A DNA stretch of 64,000 nt. Source: Saccharum officinarum (lineage: Eukaryota; Streptophyta; Magnoliopsida; Poales; Poaceae). The translations under genes and the position numbers were made by a program. Positions 25,101 through 34,267 of the stretch are shown piece by piece. Within the stretch, counting starts at the first letter, position 1. Each line of letters begins with the position of its first letter. Under the pieces are notes generated by a model. That model had not been told where the DNA came from, ran no database searches, and saw only the letters and a program-made list of their open reading frames with translations. The stretch is taken from NCBI GenBank assembly GCA_020631735.1, contig CM036160.1:4696407-4760406 (forward strand), written 5' to 3'.

Positions 25101-25423
25101 CCGGTCATACACTGCATCTTTGAGTTTTGAAAGGAGGTCGGCCACATAATGATCCTGGATCCTCCACTCTGCTCGATCAATGAGGTTGTACATTGTTGGT
25201 ATAGTATCACTAAGGCACTGAAGTCACTTTGCAACTGCCATACATCGCCTTGAAGTTTTTCCTGTTGTGTTCCACTGCACTGGGACTTCAGAGATGATAT
25301 GGCCGATATAACCCAATGGAACAAATTGGCACACTCATTCAGGCTGTTAATGGCACTGATGGTCTTTGGTATGTTGATTATATTCATATTGACTTCGCTC
25401 TGAAGATTTTGGTTTCTCCTGTC
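22122..25423 (-). CDS. Rx_N-NB-ARC-LRR resistance (NLR) protein, frameshifted as assembled
   Basis: Read on the minus strand: a CC/Rx_N domain (WQLQSDF, DLLDEFKWYEKK), NB-ARC, then LRRs to the stop at 22122. NB-ARC motifs are kinase-2 FLIVLDDMWDE, RNBS-B LVTTRSPKVADVV, a GLPL-like GSPLAAKTIG, RNBS-D CFSFCAVYPKDY, and IHDLMHDMAQ at the MHD position. The LRR part has CPSL/CPNV-type repeats typical of grass NLRs. Four one-base deletions break the frame, near 25224 (Rx_N), 25107, 24690 (inside the P-loop, four G where five are expected) and 23035 (LRR). No substitution-type stops were found. This suggests consensus errors rather than decay, though real pseudogenisation is possible. The start at 25423 assumes splicing from the kinase exon; an internal ATG near 25391 is an alternative. 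Confidence 0.8.
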
Positions 25424-25829
25424 CTGGATAAAAAGTGGATGTATGGAGCATGAGTGGTTATTTTGGTCAGACATGCATATTAATTTGGACAATCTTATGA
25501 AATTAAGTGTGGAGGGGCGTAGTGCACATTGAGAGATCATACCTTCTCAGCGACACTGGGGGATTTCCAGGAGACGTAGATTTTGGTTCTACTGCATTTA
25601 GACTTTGAACTATGTCTAGTGAAGTAGGCCTTTTGTTGGACTCAGGTTCCAGGCACCTCAGGGCTATAGAGATGCATTGTTCCACTTGTTGGATATGCAT
25701 TTCCGGTGACATATGCATGGGTGTTATTTCTAGAAGTCTTTTCCTCCACTTCCAACCACCTAAACATTGGCATAAGTAATTTATCAAAAATAAACATTTG
25801 CAGAAGTAAAGTAAAAATTACCATGCATA
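25203..25829 (-). repeat. Left-contig copy of the kinase exon 5 / Rx_N exon region
   Basis: This repeats 25932-26558 at an offset of about 729 with a handful of one-base indels. It includes kinase exon 5 (25759-25543), the intron and the first part of the Rx_N exon. It ends at gap 2 exactly where the right-hand copy continues into the next intron, as expected of an unmerged contig overlap. Confidence 0.92.
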
Positions 25830-25929
25830 NNNNNNNNNNNNNNNNNNNNNNNNNNNNNNNNNNNNNNNNNNNNNNNNNNNNNNNNNNNNNNNNNNNNNNN
25901 NNNNNNNNNNNNNNNNNNNNNNNNNNNNN
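25830..25929. other. Assembly gap 2 (100 N)
   Basis: Exactly 100 N. The last roughly 627 bases before the gap and the first roughly 627 after it are the same sequence, so the gap probably has no missing DNA and should be closed by overlap. Confidence 0.99.
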
Positions 25930-26152
25930 TATGTATCACTAAGGCACTGAAGGTCACTTTGCAACTGCCATACATCGCCTTGAAGTTTTTCCTGTTGTGT
26001 TCCACTGCACTGGGACTTCAGAGATGATATGGCCGATATAACCCAATGGAAAAATTGGCACACTCATTCAGGCTGTTAATGGCACTGATGGTCTTTGGTA
26101 TGTTGATTATATTCATATTGACTTCGCTCTGAAGATTTTGGTTTCTCCTGTC
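25930..26152 (-). CDS. Rx_N exon, right-contig copy (partial)
   Basis: This is the same exon as 25423-25200. Here the frame is correct at the site where the left copy is broken (QLQSDLQCLSD), but it is broken near 26050, where the left copy reads correctly (CANLFHWVISA). Each copy therefore repairs the other. It is preceded by the acceptor TTTTTATCCAG. Confidence 0.8.
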
Positions 26153-26271
26153 CTGGATAAAAAGTGGATGTATGGAGCATGAGTGGTTATTTTGGTCAGA
26201 CATGCATATTAATTTGGACAATCTTATGAAATTAAGTGTGGAGGGGCGTAGTGCACATTGAGAGATCATAC

Positions 26272-27787
26272 CTTCTCAGCGACACTGGGGGATTTCCAGG
26301 AGACGTAGATTTTGGTTCTACTGCATTTAGACTTTGAACTATGTCTAGTGAAGTAGGCCTTTTGTTGGACTCAGGTTCCAGGCACCTCAGGGCTATAGAG
26401 ATGCATTGTTCCACTTGTTGGATATGCATTTCCGGTGACATATGCATGGGTGTTATTTCTAGAAGTCTTTTCCTCCAACTTCCAACCACCTAAACATTGG
26501 CATAAGTAATTTATCAAAAATAAACATTTGCAGAAGTAAAGTAAAAATTACCATGCATACTGAACAGTCTTACTTCGTCTGCATAGTGCTTGAGAGATGT
26601 TTCAGTTCTCTCGCGGATATTGGGATAGTCCCTTCGACCTGTGATTATCTCTATGATTATGACACCCAAACTGAATATATCTGCCTTGGGGGAGATAATT
26701 CCGTGGTCTATGTATTCATGTGCCATATATCCACTGCAGAAGAATTTTGTATAATTGGCTGTAGAAAATAGTAAAAATGAAGCTCTAGCAAGGGGCGTAG
26801 CTTACAGCGTTCCAGCAAAGTTTGTAGTGATAGTTTTGGATTTTTGTTCACCCAAAAGCCTTGACAAGCCAAAATCCGCAATTTTTGAAATCATCACGGC
26901 ATCCATCAGTATATTTTGAGGTTTAAGGTCCAGGTGAACAATATGACATTCATCATGAAGATAATGCAAACCTCTGCAAACACCCATAATTATCTCATAT
27001 CTCATATCCCAATCAAGGACTGAAAAGTCATCTGTAGTAATAGATCAATGAACAGGAAAAAATATTAGCGCATACTGTTATGGTACCATAAAACCACCAC
27101 CTCTGTGTGGATGGGTAATATATTTGTATCTTGATTATATTGAATTTATTGCTATGTGGCTATTGATATAATAACACAGTTGCATATGTGTTCTAAACTT
27201 ATAATCAAGTAAACTTTGCAAGGGAAAAAAAGACAGAAGATCTTAGTATTGTATTTCAACATACCAGAAACATACTTGTCAAGGCTCCCCTTACAATGAA
27301 ATTCAAAGCAGAGCAAACATGCCGGTATTTGAACCATAACATGTTCCCCACTCGGTTTCTTCATCACTTCAGACCTGGTCTGGACACAGTAACCTACAAG
27401 TTGTATGACATTTTGGTGCCTGACTCCCATAAGACAAGTGATCTCATTCTCGAATTTATTATTGTTGTCCAGCAGATGTGCATCAAAAATCTTCTTTACA
27501 GCAATAACTTTGCCACTCCGGAGAATTCCCTTCATATATAGCATGCAGGTGAGCCATTCATTATCTGTTAGTGTTGCCATGGGTTGAAAGTTGTAGTGGA
27601 TGAGGAATGGTCATACCTTGTATACTACCCCATACGCACCCCTGCCAAGTTCTCGTTCAGTCGAAAAATCACATGTGATGACCTTCAAAAATTCTAGTGG
27701 CAAAGACATTGCTTCAGCAGTTGGATCCTGCAGTCTTTTCTCTAATTTTTTCTCCAATATTTCACGTTCAGTAGCCCCACTATCCAT
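26272..27787 (-). CDS. Protein kinase, five exons, directly upstream of the NLR exons
   Basis: Exons (minus strand) are 27787-27617, 27529-27265, 27019-26806, 26733-26574 and 26489-26272, all with GT-AG borders and matching phases. The protein starts [19 protein letters not shown]. It carries the glycine loop [11 protein letters not shown], lysine VIAVKK, helix-C glutamate FENEI, catalytic loop [10 protein letters not shown] (Leu in place of the Arg of HRD), ADFGLSRL, a variant AHE at the APE position, and subdomain [14 protein letters not shown]. It resembles the cytoplasmic kinase part of grass receptor-like Ser/Thr kinases; no signal peptide or membrane segment is seen. The last intron is phase 0 in the paralogue and would join to the Rx_N exon. 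Here exon 5 has five C where the paralogue has six, which shifts the frame. If that intron is retained, the protein ends a few codons after exon 5 (about 26232). Confidence 0.82.
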
Positions 27788-28060
27788 TCCTGATTACTCA
27801 AGCACTTTTGCAGGAAAAACAAATGTGGCTGCTCCAACTTGCAAAATAATTTCACGCTCTCGTGGGCTAGCAAATTGATATGAGCTGTTTTCAATGAATC
27901 AATATAAGAGATCAAAACGAATTAGGGAATTAGGGAACAAACAGATAATTCTTGTAGAGAATAAAAATAACAAGTTTTGTACTAATAAAGATAGTTCATA
28001 AGAAATCCTAACTGTAACAGTCATATATATTTTAAAAAAATATTAGCACAAAGGTTGAAC
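27788..28060 (-). promoter_or_regulatory. Upstream region of the kinase-NLR gene
   Basis: Short AT-rich interval between the kinase ATG and the LINE remnant. It must contain the 5' untranslated region and proximal promoter. I see no unambiguous TATA box. An in-frame TAA lies a few bases before the ATG, which supports this start. Confidence 0.35.
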
Positions 28061-28065
28061 TAAGG

Positions 28066-28626
28066 ATGATGACACACGCTCCCTGCGACAACCCACAGGG
28101 TGATGGTGATGGTGACTTCAAGCCGATGGACCCCCTACCGCCCACCCATCATCTAGCAACCCAAAACCCCATACAGCCCAGAGCGCCCCGTCCTACGTTG
28201 GCGCTGCAAACCCTGCCTTACCTCGAGGCGGTCAGCCACCGCAGCACATCCCACAACTATCATCGCCATGCCAGGCTAGGTAAGTATCTGCAGGACTAGT
28301 TCCTCCTCAACTTCTACACCACCATAGCTCCAGGTTTGGTGGCACCCGCTCCTCACAGAGCTTCCATATAGGTGACCCTTGCAAGCCGCAATCCCTAATT
28401 CAAAGTTCAGGTCAGGTGTGGAGTTTTCCGTGGGTGTCTTCCAAAAATGTTGCTAATGCTCTTGTGGTCCGGGGTTTCATGTGGTTGAACACCTCCGTGC
28501 GCGCTCTTCTTGCAACCATCCATGGCCACGACCAACCATTTCTTTGACCAGCTCCCATTGGTTGAGAAGGAGGCAACTAATGTAGGACAATTTGAGCCAC
28601 CTACCACAGTTAATGCCTCATGCGAC
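28066..28626 (+). pseudogene. LINE ORF1-like sequence, 5' part
   Basis: The frame begins MMTHAPCDNPQGDGDGD and contains stops. Assignment to LINE ORF1 rests mainly on position upstream of the clearer ORF1-like stretch at 32080-32440. It is interrupted at 28627 by the gag-only copia element. Confidence 0.35.
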
Positions 28627-29216
28627 TGTTAGGAATAATCATGACTTGGTTATTTGAGTTATTGCATATAAGCCATGTACATGTGTGTCATGTACGTAGT
28701 CTGTGTCATCGAAAACGAGATGTGTTCTCGTGGAGGATTAAAGAGTCATTTGCATATAGATTAGGCTAGTTAGCAAGTTAGAGTGTGCGTGTGTTGCACA
28801 ACAGGTTGTTAGCTAGTCTCTAGGACTTGCATGTGTTCAGTATACGGTAGAGTAGTATTAGCCACTGCATGTTAGCCAAGCACGTTTGGAGGCGTGGCTT
28901 GGTCAGAGAACCGTTTCATGCGGCGTACGTGCAGCATATGAGTGTGTGGCTCGTAAGCTGTGGAACGTGCGAGCACGCATGAGACCCGGACAGTAGTGGC
29001 TCCCGTGTGCATGTGGGCAAGGCTATTTAGCCGTGTATCCTGTTTAGTTCAGGTGCGTCGAGTTGTGTATCTTCCAGTTAATAAAGCCAACATACAGGCC
29101 GTCTGGCGGTCGGGGCGTTCGTCGCCAGCAAAACTCGCGTCCACTGTTCATCTTCCACCTCTGTCTCCTCTCGTGTGTGAGCGTGTGAGTGCAGTTCGTG
29201 CTGCCCAGGGCCAACA
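28627..29216 (+). repeat. 5' LTR of gag-only copia element
   Basis: 590 bp, paired with 30286-30875, TG...CA ends, followed by an initiator-Met-type primer site. Confidence 0.92.
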
Positions 29217-29322
29217 ATTGGTACCAGAGCCGGTGTATGTACTACGGTGGTTCCTTCAGTCGACCACGTGAGCCGCCGAAGAAGAAGCGCGTGATCCCAC
29301 GCAGAGGTCCGACGACAACGAC

Positions 29323-30245
29323 GATGGCCGGTGGTGATGCGAAGAAGGCGCCAGCTCGCCGCGTACGGTCGTGGTGGAGCGCGGTTTTGGTGGCGTTGAG
29401 ATCCCGAAGCTGACGAAGACGAACTACTGCGAGTGGGCACTTGAAGTGCAGTGCAACCTGGAGGGCATGGAGCTTTGGGATGCCGTGGAGGGCGGCAGCG
29501 CTGACCGCGGCAAGGATTGATGGGCACTGGCTGTCATTCTACGCGGTGTGCCACCGGAGATGAAGTCTGGGCTCGTCGCGAAGAAGACGGTCAAGGAGGC
29601 TTGGGAGACGATCAAGTCGCTGCGCGTGGGAGACACGCGTGTGCAGGAAGCCAAGGCGCAGCACCTCCTCAAGCAGTTCGAGAATGCGGCGTTCAAGGAC
29701 GGCGAGGCGATCGACGACTTCGCCGTGAGGATCGGCTCCATCACCGCGGAGCTGCGCGAGTTGGGGGAGGACATGGAGGACGAGCGCGTCGTCAAGAAGA
29801 TGCTGCGGGTTGTGCCATCGAGGTTCAACCAAATTGCATGCTCCATCGAGATGTTCGCCGACTTCAAGAAGATGTCGCTAGAGGAACTCGTCGGCAGGCT
29901 GCGCGTGGCGGAGGAGCGTTGCGGCGGCGTCGAGCTTGGAGGCGAGTGCACCGGGCAGCTGCTTCTCACGGAGGAGCAATGGGAGGCACGTCGTCGTCAG
30001 CGACGCAACAAGGACCGCACACATGCAGGCGATGCGTAGAATGGCCGTGGTGGTGGCCACGGCGGCGACAACGATGATGACGGGAGCAACAACACCTACT
30101 CTGAGTACGGCGAGGGCAAGTCAAAGAACAAGAAAGACAAGTGCTACAACTGCGGCGAGCGAGGACATTTCTCCCATGAATGCCCAAAGAAGAAGCAGGA
30201 AGAGGCGCTACTTGCGAAGGCCGATAACGAAGCAACCCTTCTGTG
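29323..30245 (+). pseudogene. Copia gag with zinc knuckle
   Basis: The frame starts MAGGDAKKAPARR. It has the copia gag core (LTKTNYCEWALEVQ, WELWDAV-like GMELWDAVEGG, KTVKEAWETIKSLRVGD, DDFAVRIGSITAELRELGED) and a CCHC zinc knuckle CYNCGERGHFSHEC near 30140. It ends a few codons later, just before the purine tract. There is a frame change near 29390, a stop near 29518 and another at about 30037. Protease, integrase, RT and RNase H are absent, so the element could move only with enzymes from another copia element. Confidence 0.85.
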
Positions 30246-30285
30246 ATGAAGCGTTGAGTGCGCAAGTCAAGATTAGGGGAGGCAA

Positions 30286-30875
30286 TGTTAGGAATAATCA
30301 TGACTTGGTTATTTGAGTTATTGCATATAGGCCATGTACATGTGTGTCATGTACGTAGTCTGTGTCATCCAAAACGAGATGTGTTCTCGTGGAGGATTAA
30401 AGAGTCATTTGCATGTAGATTAGGCTAGTTAGCAAGTTAGAGTGTGCATGTGTTGCACAACAGGTTGTTAGCTAGTCTCTAGGACTTGCATGTGTTGAGT
30501 ATACGGTAGAGTAGTATTAGCCACTGCATGTTAGCCAGACATGTTTGGAGGCGTGGCTTGGTCAGAGAACCGTTTCATGCGGCGTACGTGCAGCATATGA
30601 GTGTGTGGCTCGGAAGCTGTGGAACGTGCGAGCACGCATGAGACCCGGGCAGTAGTGGCTCCCGTGTGCATGTGGACAAGGCTATTTAGCCGTGTATCCT
30701 GTTTAGTTCAGGTGCGTCGAGTTGCGTATCTTCCAGTTAATAAAGCCAACATACAGGCCGTCCGGCAGCCGAGGCGTTCGTCGCCAGCAAAACTCGTGTC
30801 CACTGTTCATCTTCCACCTCTGTCTCCTCTCGTGTGTGAGCGTGTGAGTGCAGTTCGTGCTGCCCAGGGCCAACA
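30286..30875 (+). repeat. 3' LTR of gag-only copia element
   Basis: 590 bp, the pair of 28627-29216, followed by the GCGAC target duplication. Confidence 0.92.
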
Positions 30876-30880
30876 GCGAC

Positions 30881-32560
30881 ATGAAGCCTGTGGCCTGTGG
30901 GGTGTGTGGCATGAGACTTGTCCTCTAGTCTGGGCAAAAGATTTGCCATCCTCTTGTGATCACACCACAAGATTTCCCGCCCCTGTGCTTGAATGCACCA
31001 AGAGCTAGCTGCCAACTCCGGCATGTCTCCTGTGGTGGCAACAAATGCGTGTCTTGTCACCAACAGCCAGGGTTAGTTCCCTGCCCTAGCTGCCTGTGTG
31101 CAAGTCAATGCTCCCTACCAACAGACGTCGAGCTCCTTTATTCAAGCGCTACTCTCCCTAACAAAACCCTTCCCCCCTTCCCCACAAAAACAGCCAGAAC
31201 CCATCACTGCAACCGCACTTTACCTTCTGCTGCATTGCCTCAGATCACCAGGTCAAAGGTTATCGCGGCCTCGCGTGTTACCGCAACTGCGCTGGCACAG
31301 TGGCCACCGCAAGCAGTCCTGAATGATGGTCCTTGCCAGAGTCCTCACCCTGTGGCCTTGCCGAGAGCTGACTGTCTAGGTACCTACTTGCCGCCGCACA
31401 GTCCACACAGTTGACTTCTTGAGTGCCACTAGCACCTCATGTCATCCACCTCACTCCCTCCACCTAACCCAAATCACCAAACCACTGCCTACAATCCACT
31501 GCACATGATCCGCTCCTTGAGCTCAACAGATTAAGTCTTTGAGCACACACCAGATAGGCCTCGGGAGAGCACACTAATTGAACTAGATAGGTGTGGACAT
31601 CAACATGATGGATAGGTGTGGCAAGGCCCTAGCCACTTCCACTGTCATCAATGTGCTACCGTGCCTAGGACGCCGCTCGCCCCCATCAGTGCCTTCACCA
31701 CCGCATCCCCCGCCCCTTAAGGGGGTCGCGGATCTCCTCGGCATCCCATTGTACCCGCAAGAGGAGATCACTACGTGAGTGGGGTGCCGCTATTAGGTGA
31801 TGAAGAGATGTTCAAGAGTGGTAATCTTGACACTGAATCTGAGTTCATACCTAGGAAGGCCTCTTGCACTCCCTAGAAGCTTGGGTTTTCCTAGGTAGGG
31901 ATGATTAGCATCAAGGCTGGCCTTTGCCTACATCAAGCATAGGTGCAAATGTCATGCCTTACATCCAAGATGCTCTAGCAGAAGTTGCCTCAATAGCCCT
32001 TGGTATTGATCTCCACCCATCCTGCAACGCTTCCGGTCCGAGTGAGCAAAGACTTTGGGACGAGCCTCAACCTGATATCCCATGAGGGGGTTCGAGCTCA
32101 TAATGTAGCACCCAGTTGAAACATCAAAAACATACTACAGGATCCTAGCCTGGCATGCCTATGTGGCTATCCAAGATTCTCCCAATGAGCATTGGTATGA
32201 GAGTAACATCAAAGATTGCTTCATAGGATTCACTGAGGTCATCGAGGTTGACCCTGCATGCCTCATGGGGAACAACTTCTCCCCTTTGTTGCTCCAACAA
32301 GAGGTCAAAGAAAGGCTAGCCATCTCATATAAAAGGTGAGCATCTCTGCAAAGTGTGGGTAGGGCCGTGATAGAGCTATGGCCCGCATTATGCCCATCCG
32401 TATCTGGTAACAACAAGATCAACTTCACCAAGATTGGAACCTGATGCCCTTTTTCAGCCTACATCTACACCAAATAGGCCTCTACTAATTCACCAGGTTG
32501 TTTCAATGCTAACAACAACTCCCTCCTAACCTTACCCTACACATCAGTTGTTCCCACCAA
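30881..32560 (+). pseudogene. LINE ORF1-like remnant
   Basis: Mostly broken. At about 32080-32440 a readable stretch contains YYRILAWHAYVAIQDSPNEH, then WYESNIKDCF, EVIEVDPACL and VGRAVIELWP. This is the style of the conserved C-terminal part of grass LINE ORF1 proteins. The Cys-rich part near 30880-31100 may be a decayed zinc-knuckle region. Confidence 0.5.
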
Positions 32561-32659
32561 ACGTGCCTCCTCCTCCTCCTCCACGAAGTAACTGATTCAC
32601 CCAGTGCATGCCTATCGTGGGTTCGTTGCAGCAGCAAGCATCATGGTTGTTTCTCGGAT

Positions 32660-33790
32660 GTCAGAAGTGTGAGTCTTAGGTGGCTCGGGTACTCAAAAAC
32701 ATAAGGGAGACACAACGGTTTATATTATCCTAGTTTGGGCTATCAAGGCCCTATGTCCAGCAATGAGGTGTTCTTCGTGTTCAGGAGCACCCGAACCAAG
32801 GAGGGGGTTGGGGGGGTTACAACGTAGGATAACAGGGATTTGGTAGAGGATCACTCGATGCTATCCTACAGCTTGTTAACGAGTGAGGAATCGGCCGTCT
32901 CTCTAGCTAGGTTCTCGAGGGGAACAATCTACTATTCCTTTGCTTCTCGGATGGGATTTCTCTCTCTAGCCAATGCTTCTCTGTCTCATCGGCCTCTCCT
33001 TTCCTCTTGGGAGCTAGCCCTCCCCTTATATTCAAAGGAAGGTCAGGTACAAGTTGGTTTGGGGTTTTGGTGTATGGTCTTTAGGCACCGGTGTAGGAGG
33101 GTGCTGCCGCGGCGTGGATGGACCTCGGCTTCATCGTGTAGGGAGGAGTCAAAGGAGTTGTAGACGCTGCTTGATACTGCTATCATCGCCTGGTACTTGA
33201 TTGTCAGGCATTGTCTGCTGTGGTCCAGCCTCCCCTAGGTGAACCTTCTCAAGGCCTCCTTTAGCTGTGAAGGAGCCCATGCTTAGGGGGCTGACAAGTG
33301 AGCCCTAGAGTCCTACAGCCCCTGGAGTTGGTGAAGCCGTTTGTCATGTTGTGTCATGCCGATTGTGTGACCTTGTCGAGGGAGTGGTGGACAACGCCTT
33401 GTGCCCGTCAGTTGGGGAGGCACTGCGGAGTCTCCGTGCCTACCGGTCCTCGAGTTCTCGGTGGGGTTCAAGGCACATGACGTCACCTGGCCGCCTAGGC
33501 ACTAGCCCGAGTTTGTGCTGGGTCGGAGCTAGGTTTGGTCTACATCGCTCGACGGCCTAGGCCCTAGCGAGCCCTGGTCCCAAGCAGTGGCCATAGACAT
33601 GCTCGGGCCTAACTGCTTCCAAAGGTTGCACATGAGTGTACCCGATGGGTATAGCACCCAAGCCTCAGAGCGATCTGTGAGATCGGTCAGGGGGTCTGTC
33701 GGTCAGCGACTGCTTACCCGGGGACTTAGCGTACCCCTAGGTTTGACTCTCATCACCGCCTCTTCTGATTCCATGGTGGCGTGATCCATA
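32660..33790. repeat. Possible LTR-derived sequence between ORF1 and endonuclease parts
   Basis: Near 32665-32780 the sequence resembles the end of a gypsy-type LTR read on the minus strand (a phrase around GGTTTATATTATCCTAGTTT). No matching partner and no target duplication were found. The borders are approximate. Confidence 0.3.
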
Positions 33791-34049
33791 GCCACAACCG
33801 TTGGAGCATTGCTAGTTTGTATCTATGTATCTGTTGTTGTTAGCGTTTCATCAACCCCTTTATTCATTGCTAGTTTGTATCTAACCTTACTTGTCTTAGT
33901 CCTTGCATACTGGAATTGTGATCAACCATGTCTCATTTGGCCTATATGCTTTGATGTGGTGGTTCGTGTGTCCCATATCATTCTTGTCCACGTGCTTGTT
34001 GACTATGTAAGTCATCGCTTATTTCTAGCAATAGATAACAACATTACAT

Positions 34050-34267
34050 GTTTGTTTGTGATGTATTGGAACATTTGTGGGCTTGGTCACTTGGACAAGT
34101 GCACTATCATGCACAAGACAATCCAAGCGGCAAACCCCTTGGTTGTGTGCTTACAAGAAAGAAAACTGCAAGATGTTAGTTCCTTCAAAGAAAAAACCTT
34201 CCTTCCCTTATTAAACATGTTCTCCTCCTTTTCCTTTGTTACCTTGTCTGGCTCGCAAGGTGGCATC
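34050..34267 (+). pseudogene. LINE endonuclease N terminus
   Basis: The frame reads YWNICGLGHLDKCTIMHK, then AANPLVVCLQERKL and SLSGSQGGI-like TLSGSQGGI. It corresponds to the start of an apurinic-type endonuclease (WN-x-R/C-GL and LQE/ERKL motifs). It is interrupted by the hAT-like MITE at 34268 and continues at 36014 with LIAWHPYSYHRTPS. Confidence 0.75.

Larger units (their letters stand above)
28627..30875 (+). mobile_element. Gag-only copia-type LTR retrotransposon (TR-GAG-like)
   Basis: Two 590 bp LTRs (28627-29216 and 30286-30875) start TGTTAGGAATAATC and end GGGCCAACA. The target duplication is GCGAC (28622-28626 and 30876-30880). The primer site TGGTACCAGAGC at 29219-29230 and the purine tract AGGGGAGGCAA before 30286 put it on the plus strand. 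The 1,069 bp interior holds only gag. The LTRs differ at roughly 15-20 sites by eye. Confidence 0.93.
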
